DNA from: an uncultured Chryseolinea sp.
GTDB lineage: Bacteria > Bacteroidota > Bacteroidia > Cytophagales > Cyclobacteriaceae
Assembly: GCA_946478915.1 (NCBI GenBank)
Contig: CAMLER010000102.1
Span: 1-11,101 of the forward strand
Direction: 5' to 3'
DNA length: 11,101 bases
Shown here in pieces: positions 1-7,177 of this stretch (the stretch's first letter is position 1; each line of letters opens with the position of its first letter). The position numbers and the translations under genes are program-made. The notes under the pieces were generated by a model. It saw only the letters and a program-made list of their open reading frames with translations. It ran no database searches and was not told the DNA's origin.

Positions 1-392
1 GACGGCAGAAATGCAAAGGCAAAACAAAAACGCATTCAGGAATAATGATTTCATGGCGCGTAGATAATGGACCGGCGTATTGAATCCAATATATTCTTTT
101 TGAGAATAAAAGACACTACGATCATGACTGTCTCTTTCTTTATTTTTAATGCAGCCAGATTGTTTCCCACGTGTTCCGGGTAGAATCGCCCTGCAGAAAA
201 ATGAGGGGGCAACTGCGTATGGTGCACTCTTGGAATCGCAGCAATTGCGAAATCCAACTGCAGCAAATTCACGAAAGGCCAGCGGAGAGAAGGCCACCGA
301 TGGGAATTGATGTTAATAATGGAAGTATGCGACGCATTTATCGTCTGGCGCATTAACCATTTAGTACCGCAGTCAATATAATACCGCAAAGC
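1..392. other. No recognisable gene; left-edge intergenic DNA
   Basis: Open frames of about 112 codons (minus) and 61 codons (plus) exist here, but neither product shows a signal peptide, a membrane segment or a motif I recognise, and they overlap each other. A weak AT-rich inverted repeat (TATTCT, 5-base loop, AGAATA) lies at 92-108. It lacks the G+C core of a convincing terminator. The stretch lies downstream of the DoxX gene's stop codon. It may contain decayed coding DNA, but I cannot assign it. Confidence 0.4.
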
Positions 393-875
393 CTATGCGC
401 TAAATGCTTCGGTCTTGATCTGACTTGTCCCCACGTTATTTTTCATCAGCCATGCATCAATTGAAAACCTGCCAGCACCAGAGTACGCCAACGAAGTAGC
501 CATACCGATCGCAAGCAGAAAAAATTCCATCCCCTCCGTCGGTTGTGTTCCAAACCAGTTCATGAAAAAATACGCGCTGAAATGAGTAAGAATGATACCC
601 GTCATCACACCTGTTATTGCAAGGCTCCACAGACGGACGGCAAATCCAAAAAGTAGCGCAATTGGTCCAAAAAATTCTATCAGTATCACTACGAATCCAA
701 CAACCCACGGAAGGCCTACTGTCTCAGTAAAATATTGCATACTACCTGTAAAGCCAAATCCGCTAAACCATCCCAGAAGTTTTTGTGCTCCATGTGGAAA
801 GAGTACAAGTGCAAGAAATACTCTGAGGAAAAGAGGACCGAAGGTATTGCCGGTTTTAAAAATAATATGTGTCAT
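393..875 (-). CDS. DoxX family inner-membrane protein
   Basis: The 160-residue product is strongly hydrophobic, with about four membrane helices (roughly residues 13-35, 55-80, 82-105 and 115-135), the usual topology and length for DoxX. The first helix ends in the family-typical FPHGAQKLLGWF segment, and GPIALLFGFAVR follows in the middle. DoxX relatives are small inner-membrane proteins, some tied to quinone or thiosulfate oxidation or redox stress, but most Bacteroidota members have no proven role. The start at 875 gives a short N-terminus before helix 1. The leader is A-rich without a Shine-Dalgarno, as is usual in this phylum. The gene lies downstream of the Crp/Fnr-type regulator on the same strand, with a 338-base gap, so it probably has its own promoter. 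Regulation by that neighbour is possible but unproven. The family call is firm; the function is open. Confidence 0.9.
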   Translation of the reverse strand: MTHIIFKTGNTFGPLFLRVFLALVLFPHGAQKLLGWFSGFGFTGSMQYFTETVGLPWVVGFVVILIEFFGPIALLFGFAVRLWSLAITGVMTGIILTHFSAYFFMNWFGTQPTEGMEFFLLAIGMATSLAYSGAGRFSIDAWLMKNNVGTSQIKTEAFSA

Positions 876-1213
876 GATCTTAGTGTTTTAATTTGATTGA
901 TAAAGTTTTAGTGCGCCGCCAGGAGTTACTCTGACAAACAGGAGAGATTATCGCGTTTTGCATAATGGGTTAATTTTTTATGCAAATTTTCACCTATCAC
1001 TTTCCTTGTTCAATCACCCAGGATAAATAAGAAGATTAACATAGGTTAATGTTTGGATTGAAATTGGCTGGCAACTTAAACCTGTTTCAGAAAAGGGTCG
1101 GTCGAAATATGCTGGACACCGCACCAGCTGGGATCCAAGGACGTACCTCGAGGTAATACCAGTTTTTCTTTTTCAGAAGGAACGAGATAGGCGAACGATT
1201 GAGATCCTACACG
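876..1213. other. Intergenic region between crp-like and doxX genes
   Basis: No coding potential is convincing in either direction. The part next to doxX (about 880-1050) is AT-rich and should hold its minus-strand promoter, but I found no exact TAnnTTTG box. A perfect 12-base palindrome, TACCTCGAGGTA, lies at 1144-1155, but one such palindrome is expected by chance in a window of this size. The rest (about 1080-1213) is less AT-rich and could be decayed coding sequence, with no match I can name. Confidence 0.4.
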
Positions 1214-1798
1214 TCAAGGGCGACCGGCGGCAGCCTGCGATCTGATGCGGCTTAGACTTTGAGGAGTGATTCCCAGGAAGGATGCGATTTGATGGTTGGG
1301 CACGCGTTGCTCTATATGCGGATACCGTTTGATGAATTCCTGATAACGTTCCAATGCGGATTTCGCCAACGTAGCGGATATGCGCCTCGTGGAAGATATA
1401 AATGCATTTTGTATGAGGATCCGGAAGTGCCTTTCCATTTTTGGCACTGACTGATACAATACTTCAAGATTTGCGCGTGTAATCTGAAGTACTTCAGTGT
1501 CTTCGAGGCAATCGATATTATAGCTCGAAGGAGTGTCAGTCAAAAAACTGTATAGATCACCAACCCACCAGTCTTCCAATCCAAACTGTACAATATGTTC
1601 CTGCCCTTTGTTATCCACTTCATAAGTTCGGGTCACACCTTTGCACACAAATGTTTCATACCGGGATACCTCACCTTCCTGGAGAATATACTGGTGCTTC
1701 CTGAACTTTTTGAAATTAAAGGCCGATCTGATTGTAGCAGACTCTTCGTCGGTAAGGACCACATATTTACTCAGATTCTTGATAAGAGAGTCCCACAT
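1214..1798 (-). CDS. Crp/Fnr family transcriptional regulator
   Basis: A 194-residue DNA-binding regulator. Residues about 20-115 form a cyclic-nucleotide-binding-type beta barrel (KHQYILQEGEVSRYETFVCKG, then EHIVQFGLEDWWVGDLYSF). A long connecting helix follows. The C-terminal helix-turn-helix is at about 168-187 (NHQIASFLGITPQSLSRIR). This is the short 190-residue Crp form common in Bacteroidota. There is no clear cysteine set for an iron-sulfur cluster as in Fnr, and the cAMP-contact arginine of E. coli Crp is not evident, so the ligand is unknown. I chose the ATG at 1798. The frame stays open to an ATG at 1936, but the extra 46 residues are low-complexity and Cys/Phe-rich, lie before the normal family start, and look like untranslated leader. 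The nearest gene downstream is doxX, a plausible but unproven target. Confidence 0.9.
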   Translation of the reverse strand: MWDSLIKNLSKYVVLTDEESATIRSAFNFKKFRKHQYILQEGEVSRYETFVCKGVTRTYEVDNKGQEHIVQFGLEDWWVGDLYSFLTDTPSSYNIDCLEDTEVLQITRANLEVLYQSVPKMERHFRILIQNAFISSTRRISATLAKSALERYQEFIKRYPHIEQRVPNHQIASFLGITPQSLSRIRSQAAAGRP

Positions 1799-2151
1799 AG
1801 AAACAATTGAAAATAAAAATAATGAATTTGTGAAAATTGTGCAGAGACAAACATTGTGTTCAGTCTGCGGAACCTGTTTGCCAAATTCATCATAACGCTC
1901 CCTCGCATTAATGCAACTGTTGCAGAATGCGTGCATGGCACGACATCTGGTTTAATCTGATGACGAATAAAAATAGAATTTTCGATTTGAGGAAACATTT
2001 CCTGAAGGCGATCACAGCTTCCGCCTGTTTAAAATGAAGTAGTGTTTGAATTCGGAATGTTGTAACCCTGAGTGTCATATTATCGTAAGATTACCGTCAT
2101 CCGGTAACTGAATACAATTTATAGATAGTTCAGTTACAAATAACTTACTAT
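1799..2151. other. Divergent promoter region between crp-like and lipoprotein genes
   Basis: This 353-base stretch separates the minus-strand regulator from the plus-strand lipoprotein gene and must carry both promoters. I found no exact TAnnTTTG box on either strand. The part nearest the regulator (1799-1860) is strongly AT-rich. The part nearest the lipoprotein gene holds overlapping inverted repeats, listed separately. The frame of the regulator runs open through 1799-1936, which I read as non-coding. Confidence 0.45.
2091..2137 (+). promoter_or_regulatory. Two competing hairpins in the lipoprotein gene leader
   Basis: Hairpin A has arms TTACCG (2091-2096) and CGGTAA (2102-2107) around a 5-base loop. 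Hairpin B has perfect 9-base arms GTAACTGAA (2104-2112) and TTCAGTTAC (2129-2137) around a 16-base spacer. The two share GTAA at 2104-2107, so only one can form at a time. Hairpin B ends 14 bases before the ATG. If transcription starts upstream, the pair could modulate translation or transcription. If it starts inside, the 9-base dyad could instead be a protein operator. The pairing is visible; the role is inferred. Confidence 0.35.
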
Positions 2152-2769
2152 ATGCCTACGCGTTCATTGATTGTTGTTTGTCTATTGCTGTCTTGTATCG
2201 TTACGCTGACAAGTTGTGATGACGAATCAACTGAAAGCCCCCTGCAGCAGGTCACAATTGAAGGCAAGCAGTATCCATTTGTAAAAATCGGAAATCAACT
2301 GTGGACAGCTTCCAACTATGAAGGCCCGGGTGGAGTAAGTTATGATGCATTGAATACAAGGCCCGAATACGGCAAATACTATTTGAAGTCAGAACTTGAT
2401 GCCATTGCCGTTCCCGAGGGCTGGAGAATACCTACGTTGGAAGATTACTCTCAGTTAGCGCAGTCGTATGGAATTCCCGTGCCCAGCAAATTAAGTGATG
2501 GAGAGGCAATCAAAGCATTGATCTCCACTGCAAACTGGAATAATGCAAGAGGGACAAATACTTCCGGGTTCAACGCTTATCCGGCTAACTATATGTTTCT
2601 TGATTCAAATCCCATCGAAGGAGATATAGCCGAGTTTTGGACTGTGGATGGAGAGACTTTTAGTATTCAGGAAGCAGGCACAGACCTTAGTTCCTTGCGT
2701 CTTACCTTGTATCAAAGCAACTCTCCGGGGTACCGCTTTAATGTCAGGTTCGTAAAAGATGCGGAGTGA
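2152..2769 (+). CDS. FISUMP-domain (TIGR02145-like) surface lipoprotein
   Basis: The 205-residue product has a type II signal peptide: hydrophobic residues 5-20, then lipobox LTSC with the acylated Cys at 22. The next residues are DDES. An acidic run directly after the cysteine resembles the Bacteroidota lipoprotein export signal for the outer cell surface. From about residue 35 on it follows the pattern of the Fibrobacter succinogenes major paralogous domain: VKIGNQLWTASNY near the start, YGKYYL, then PEGWRIPTLEDY, then GTNTSGFNAYPA, a late FWTVDGE, and a VRFVKDAE end. Such domains are common in secreted Bacteroidota proteins and have no established biochemical activity. The gene stands alone on its strand, with the divergent Crp-like gene to its left and a gene graveyard to its right. 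No clear terminator was found after it. Family call good; function unknown. Confidence 0.8.
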   Translation: MPTRSLIVVCLLLSCIVTLTSCDDESTESPLQQVTIEGKQYPFVKIGNQLWTASNYEGPGGVSYDALNTRPEYGKYYLKSELDAIAVPEGWRIPTLEDYSQLAQSYGIPVPSKLSDGEAIKALISTANWNNARGTNTSGFNAYPANYMFLDSNPIEGDIAEFWTVDGETFSIQEAGTDLSSLRLTLYQSNSPGYRFNVRFVKDAE

Positions 2770-2950
2770 TCATAATTTACGGAACTAAATGTCGGTGTTT
2801 CTTGTAATTTATTTTTGTTAATTCCTTTTCTTCTCTTTTTTTGTATCAGAGATTTGCTCCATCTGACCAGTAACCCGCATACGCGTTGCAATAAAGGGAT
2901 AATCCACTTTACCACAGGGTCGCGAAGCCTTTACTATTACTTTTGAAATT
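2770..2950. other. Gene-free stretch before the greB relic
   Basis: This AT-rich sequence contains a pyrimidine-rich tract (about 2805-2845) after the lipoprotein gene, but no G+C hairpin that would make it a convincing terminator. I saw no recognisable coding sequence. Similarity to the intact greB locus fades out near 2945-2951, at the end of the gene, so the flank is not part of the duplicated segment. Together with the two relics to its right, it forms a stretch of 1.07 kb without an intact gene (2770-3836). Confidence 0.45.
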
Positions 2951-3208
2951 CAATTTTCCTACACGCCATACAAACTCGCCCGCACTTGTTTTCACGCTGG
3001 CTTCATCACCTACCTCTTTCTTCATCAGCGTACGCGCCATAGGTCAGTCGATAGAATGTAATCCTTGAATCAAAAATCTCATCATAGCCGCCTATGCGGA
3101 AGCGTTTTCTCTCGCGTTTGGCATTTTCAATTTCAACCCAGGCCCGAACAGTACTTTGCCTTCCTGGAAGGGCGTATGATTCATAATCTACAAATCATCA
3201 ATACATTT
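2951..3208 (-). pseudogene. Decayed second copy of greB (C-terminal domain only)
   Basis: Read on the minus strand, this aligns base by base with the intact greB at 10044-10517, covering about codons 67-151. The clean stretch 2951-3040 encodes 30 residues, 23 of them identical by my count. It includes MKKEVGDEASVKTSAGEFV against MKKEVGDEVVVKTGAGEFV in the intact gene. The copy is dead. TCA at 3044-3046 puts a TGA stop where the intact gene has serine. Single-base losses shift the frame near 3055, in 3064-3075 and near 3148. The N-terminal coiled coil, which carries the catalytic acidic tip, is missing beyond 3208. What remains corresponds to the FKBP-like domain that contacts RNA polymerase. 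The divergence is too great for a recent duplication. It is either an old duplicate or a relic of a separately acquired greB. Confidence 0.9.
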
Positions 3209-3232
3209 AAACGATTCGCCGGAACCTGTTAG

Positions 3233-3343
3233 AATGGTAGGTATAAAGTTGTCTCACACAACCCTCAGCGCTATGAAAAGCTCAGGCAACAACTTGAGAG
3301 AGTTCATCAACGGCTTGTGCCAGAGGAGATGATTGCGCTTTGA
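3233..3343 (+). other. Short unassigned open frame, possible gene relic
   Basis: About 36 codons run open from after a stop at 3230 to TGA at 3341, with no good start codon. The second half reads RYEKLRQQLERVHQRLVPEE, a charged, helix-prone sequence that looks more protein-like than most random frames. It lies between the greB relic and the fecR relic. It could be the eroded end of a gene lost in the same rearrangement, but I match it to no family. Chance is a real alternative. Confidence 0.2.
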
Positions 3344-3473
3344 CGATTCAACCTTTACTATTATATTATATAATGATTGCTGCTCTCCGTAGAAGTTTAG
3401 TTATCAAGCGATCCTGGTGAATATTGCTTTGATTGCGTAGACTTTTTAATAGTTCACTTCCTTCGGTGAATGA

Positions 3474-3691
3474 TATTTTGACGAGGCCCCCGCACGTAAT
3501 GTTTTTGATGCATTGAAGGAAGTATATGGTGTGGATATAATTTTCGATCATAAAGTGTTCTAAAATTGTTTTTCAACATCCCGTTATCCAATCATCGGAA
3601 ATTTGAAAAGCTTCAGATTATTTACGACCCCATTCGGCAAGCTGTAAGACAAGGGAGACTAAGGGGATGGTACACAATAAACCATGATTAA
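3474..3691 (+). pseudogene. Decayed fecR-type anti-sigma factor, C-terminal tail
   Basis: In one plus frame, 3477-3533 reads FDEAPARNVFDALKEVYGV and continues as DIIFDHKVF. A TAA stop at 3561-3563 is then followed directly by Asn-Cys. This matches the C-terminal domain of Bacteroidota FecR proteins (DUF4974-like), which pair an F-x-x-x-P-hxxVFxALxxxYGVxI segment with a later L-x-N-C. Homology resumes one frame over at 3602 with FEKLQIIYDPIRQAV, matching the family's FxKLxxIxxAI ending, and runs to TAA at 3689-3691. Intact FecR proteins are membrane anti-sigma factors that hold an ECF sigma factor until a TonB-dependent transporter signals. Here the N-terminal half, the membrane segment and any sigma gene are gone. 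The relic lies 145 bases before susC in the same direction, where fecR normally sits. Confidence 0.75.
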
Positions 3692-3745
3692 AAACCCAAT
3701 TAAACTGACTGTATATGCTAATGAAAAAAAGACACCGGTAAAGAG

Positions 3746-3770
3746 ACCGATGACATCGCAGTGTCATGGT
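3746..3770 (+). promoter_or_regulatory. Hairpin in the susC leader
   Basis: ATGACA (3750-3755) pairs with TGTCAT (3762-3767) around loop TCGCAG. Allowing one bulged G at 3749, the stem extends by ACC/GGT to nine base pairs. It lies 66 bases before the susC ATG and is not followed by a T-run, so it is not a terminator. No exact TAnnTTTG promoter box is visible in the 145 bases after the fecR relic. The stem could be an mRNA leader structure or a protein-binding dyad; its role is inferred. Confidence 0.25.
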
Positions 3771-3836
3771 TTATTCATCCTGTCAGCCAGGCTGGCGGAT
3801 TTCATTTTTTGTTCTTAAACAAAAACCCTTAAAGTT

Positions 3837-6800
3837 ATGATTAAACTTTTATCTCATCAAAAAGGAAAGCTGAATTCAGTGGTGCGTGCATTCTTGGTAA
3901 ACATGGTCTTAAGTAGCTTTCTTATTACTGTAGGTTATGCGCATGATGTGGCTGTGTCGGAAATGTACTCACCTCCGATTGTCGAAACAACGGGTACCCT
4001 AATGTTGGCATTCTTAGTCGAGGGAAAAATTACCGATGAAGCAGGAGCACCTGTTCCTGGTGTTAACATATTGGAGAAGGGCACCACCAATGGTACCACT
4101 TCTGATGTTGATGGAGGATACAGAATTACCGTTGCAGATGGTAATGCCGTTCTTGTTTTTAGTTTTATTGGTTACACCTCGCAGGAAATTGTTGTCTCCA
4201 ATCAGTCAACCATAAACGTCAGTCTCGCAGCAGATACTCAAACGCTTTCTGAAATTGTTGTCGTAGGGTATGGCACGCAGAATAAGCTGAATCTGACCGC
4301 CGCTGTTGATCAGGTAGATGGAGATGTCTTGAAGAACCGGCCGATGACCAATGTAAGTCAAGGTCTTCAAGGCGTTTTACCCAATCTCAACATCAGACTT
4401 CAGGACGGGAAACCCAATCAGGCACCTAGCTTCAATATCAGGGGCACAACTTCCATCGGACAAGGGGGTACTGCCCTCGTTTTGATAGATGGTGTCGAAG
4501 GGGACCCGAGTATGGTGAACCCGAATGATATTGCCAGCATTTCATTGCTTAAGGACGCTGCAGCGGCATCGATTTATGGTGCGCGCGGTGTCTTTGGCGT
4601 TGTTCTAATAACAACGAAGGTTCCGGAAGAAGACAAAACAACCGTATTCTTTTCATCCAATTTTGCAAAGAAAAGTCCCATAGCCGTTCCGGATTTTGTA
4701 ACCGATGGTTATACGAACGCAAAAATGTTTGCCGAAGCGTTCGTCAACCGTGAAGGTACATTTCCTCAGAACATGAATAAGACTTTGAAGTTTTCGCCGG
4801 CATACCTTGACAACTTCAAAAACAAAGTTGAATCGGGACAGCCTTATGATGAGGTCGAGATTGATCCGGTCACAGGTGAATATGTTTACTATGGCAGCAC
4901 AGACTGGTACGATTTACTGTACAAGGATAATCTGAATTATTTCGAGAATAATATTTCCATTTCAAGCCGAGGTCCGAAAACGTGGGTAATGCTTTCAGGC
5001 CGGCTGGCAAATCAGGGTGGACTGTTTCGTTATAATTCAGACGATTTTTCCATGAAAAATTTTAGGGCAAAAGGTTCTATTCAACTCACTCCTTGGCTCA
5101 AGCTTGAAAACAATATGGACTACTCAGACCAGGACTATCACAATCCTTTAAACGTCGGCGAGGGTGGAGGTATCTGGAGAAACATTGCAGATGAAGGGCA
5201 TACGAACGCAACGATGTTTAACCCGGACGGCACGCTGACGATGGCAGCCGTATACCATGTGGGCGACTTTTGGTACGGCAAAAATGGTCTTGATTTTAAG
5301 AATCGAGTTTTCAGGAATACGACCTCTTTTGCCACCACTTTTTTTGACGACAAGTTCAGGGTCAATGGAAATTTTACCTTTAGAAATACGGACAACACCA
5401 TTAAGCAAAAACGTGTTCAGGTTCCTTATAGTACTAAGCCTGGTGGCGTCGCCTATGTTGGAACAACTACTAACGACCTCAGGGAGGAGAGAAGTGAAAA
5501 CCAGTATTTAGCCTCAAACCTGTATGCGGAGTTCGAAAATACATTTAACGATGCTCACTATGTTAAGATATTGGCTGGCTATAATTATGAACAGTCAACC
5601 TTTCAGTCACTCCGGGCACAACGAAATGGTATTATTTATCCAGATGCGGACAACCTCAATCTGGCATTAGGCGCATCTACCTCGATTGGGGGCGGCTGGG
5701 AAAAATGGGTAGTGATGGGTGGATTCTCCAGGATCAACTACGTTTACAAAGACCGATATTTGTTGGAGGTAAATGGTCGTTATGATGGCTCTTCCAAGTT
5801 CCCGGAAGATCAGCGATTTGCGTTTTTCCCTTCTGTCTCCGCAGGATGGCGGATCTCCGAAGAGCCTTTCTGGAATGTTTCACCAAAAATTTTATCTGAT
5901 GTCAAGCTGAGGGGCTCATATGGATCGCTCGGAAACGGTAGTATTGCTTCGTATGTCTACCAGGAGCAATTGGGAATTTCTTTATCCTCACACATACTCA
6001 ACGGCACGCGGCCTAATTTTACAAGCGCGCCTACTGCGATACCGGATGGCCTTACCTGGGAAACAGCAACAACAACCGACATCGGGTTAGATTTCCGAAT
6101 GCTTAATGACCGTCTGACATTTGTGGGTGACTGGTATGTGCGCAAAACCACCGATATGTATACCATCGGTCTTACCCCACCCGCAGTCTTTGGTGCTACT
6201 GCTCCAAAGGGAAACTACGGGGATCTGGAGACGAAGGGTTGGGAGCTTTCATTGGATTGGACCGATCAACTGCGGGTAGCTCAAAAATCATTTGATTACT
6301 CTGTCCGATTTATCCTGGCCGATAATAAGTCTGTTATTACCAAGTACAATAATCCAAACAAACTCCTAAATGACTATTATGAAGGTCAGGTATTAGGGGA
6401 AATTTGGGGTTACACTACAGAGGGATTTTTTGTTGATCAGGAGGACATCGATAACCATGCTAAGCAAAGTCCACAATTTACTGCAGCTGCAAATGGCGTG
6501 TGGGCTCCTGGTGATATTAAATTTGCAGACCTCAATGGAGATGGTTTTATAAATCCTGGGACTAACAGAGTTTCGGATCCGGGTGACAGAGTGATTATTG
6601 GTAATAGCGAACCTCGGTACATGTTTGGAATAACATTGGGAGCAAATTGGAACAACTTCTTTTTCAGTACTTTCTTCCAGGGTGTCATGAAACAGGACTG
6701 GTACCCAAGCACCGAAGCAGAGTTTTTCTGGGGGCAATATAACAGGCCTTATAACAAGGTTCCAGCCTTCCAGCTAGGTAACATCTGGACGCCGGAAAAT

Positions 6801-7157
6801 CCGGAAGCGTATTTTCCCAGATATATGTCCCGGGCGGCTGCAAGCAATACTACCCGAACACTGGGAGCACCGCAGACACGTTATCTCCAAAGCGTAAGAT
6901 ATATAAGACTAAAGAATATTCAGATCGGATACAGTCTGCCTAAAACGCTGATTTCAAAAATCGGGGCTTCTGATCTGAGAGTATATTTTTCGGGAGAGAA
7001 CTTATGGACGAAATCTCCTTTGCAGAAACTGATAAAGCATCTCGATGTCGAAAACACCGTGAAGTCGGATCAACTTTTCACTTCCTCAAATGCAGGAGAT
7101 GGATATAATTATCCGATGCTGAAAAGCTATTCCATTGGTTTAAACATCGTCTTTTAA
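3837..7157 (+). CDS. SusC/RagA family TonB-dependent outer-membrane transporter
   Basis: The 1106-residue product imports a ligand across the outer membrane, powered by TonB, with SusD as its surface lid. An N-terminal signal peptide (hydrophobic about 17-35, probable cut after GYA near 35) is followed by a carboxypeptidase-regulatory-like domain (about 60-132, VEGKITDEAGAPVPGVNI). Then come the TonB-box region LSEIVVVGYGTQ (about 137-148) and the plug (about 150-262) with the SusC signature LIDGVEGDPSMVNPNDIASI and YGARGVFGVVLITTK. The rest is a 22-strand-type barrel ending YSIGLNIVF with the C-terminal aromatic. A loop near residue 898 has DLNGDGFINPG, a DxNxDG calcium-type motif common in this family. 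Length is normal. There is no STN signalling domain between signal peptide and residue 60, although a decayed fecR lies just upstream. It is followed by susD after a short gap, surely as one transcript. The substrate cannot be assigned. Confidence 0.96.
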   Translation: MIKLLSHQKGKLNSVVRAFLVNMVLSSFLITVGYAHDVAVSEMYSPPIVETTGTLMLAFLVEGKITDEAGAPVPGVNILEKGTTNGTTSDVDGGYRITVADGNAVLVFSFIGYTSQEIVVSNQSTINVSLAADTQTLSEIVVVGYGTQNKLNLTAAVDQVDGDVLKNRPMTNVSQGLQGVLPNLNIRLQDGKPNQAPSFNIRGTTSIGQGGTALVLIDGVEGDPSMVNPNDIASISLLKDAAAASIYGARGVFGVVLITTKVPEEDKTTVFFSSNFAKKSPIAVPDFVTDGYTNAKMFAEAFVNREGTFPQNMNKTLKFSPAYLDNFKNKVESGQPYDEVEIDPVTGEYVYYGSTDWYDLLYKDNLNYFENNISISSRGPKTWVMLSGRLANQGGLFRYNSDDFSMKNFRAKGSIQLTPWLKLENNMDYSDQDYHNPLNVGEGGGIWRNIADEGHTNATMFNPDGTLTMAAVYHVGDFWYGKNGLDFKNRVFRNTTSFATTFFDDKFRVNGNFTFRNTDNTIKQKRVQVPYSTKPGGVAYVGTTTNDLREERSENQYLASNLYAEFENTFNDAHYVKILAGYNYEQSTFQSLRAQRNGIIYPDADNLNLALGASTSIGGGWEKWVVMGGFSRINYVYKDRYLLEVNGRYDGSSKFPEDQRFAFFPSVSAGWRISEEPFWNVSPKILSDVKLRGSYGSLGNGSIASYVYQEQLGISLSSHILNGTRPNFTSAPTAIPDGLTWETATTTDIGLDFRMLNDRLTFVGDWYVRKTTDMYTIGLTPPAVFGATAPKGNYGDLETKGWELSLDWTDQLRVAQKSFDYSVRFILADNKSVITKYNNPNKLLNDYYEGQVLGEIWGYTTEGFFVDQEDIDNHAKQSPQFTAAANGVWAPGDIKFADLNGDGFINPGTNRVSDPGDRVIIGNSEPRYMFGITLGANWNNFFFSTFFQGVMKQDWYPSTEAEFFWGQYNRPYNKVPAFQLGNIWTPENPEAYFPRYMSRAAASNTTRTLGAPQTRYLQSVRYIRLKNIQIGYSLPKTLISKIGASDLRVYFSGENLWTKSPLQKLIKHLDVENTVKSDQLFTSSNAGDGYNYPMLKSYSIGLNIVF

Positions 7158-7177
7158 TTATCATCTAAATGACTATT

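Noticed and set aside
51..389. 112-codon minus-strand open frame at the left edge
   Set aside because: It has no recognisable motif, signal or membrane segment, an unremarkable start, and a competing frame on the other strand. Coding status is unsupported.
1144..1155. Perfect 12-base palindrome TACCTCGAGGTA as an operator
   Set aside because: A few 12-base perfect palindromes are expected by chance in 11 kb, and it is far from the nearest start codon.
1799..1936. 46-residue N-terminal extension of the Crp-like protein starting at 1936
   Set aside because: The extension precedes the normal family start and is Cys/Phe-rich without domain features. The ATG at 1798 gives the standard length of 194 residues.
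2712..2915. 67-codon minus-strand open frame overlapping the end of the lipoprotein gene
   Set aside because: It overlaps a well-supported coding end on the opposite strand and its product is basic low-complexity sequence.
3366..3551. 61-codon minus-strand open frame across the fecR relic
   Set aside because: It is antisense to clear FecR homology on the plus strand and resembles nothing known.
3781..3800. Inverted repeat CAGCC-A-GGCTG before susC as a terminator
   Set aside because: A one-base loop cannot fold well, the usable stem is very short, and no T-run follows directly.
6528..6548. DLNGDGF in SusC as a separate EF-hand or dockerin domain
   Set aside because: Single DxNxDG loops are common within SusC barrels. 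No second repeat or dockerin fold is present.
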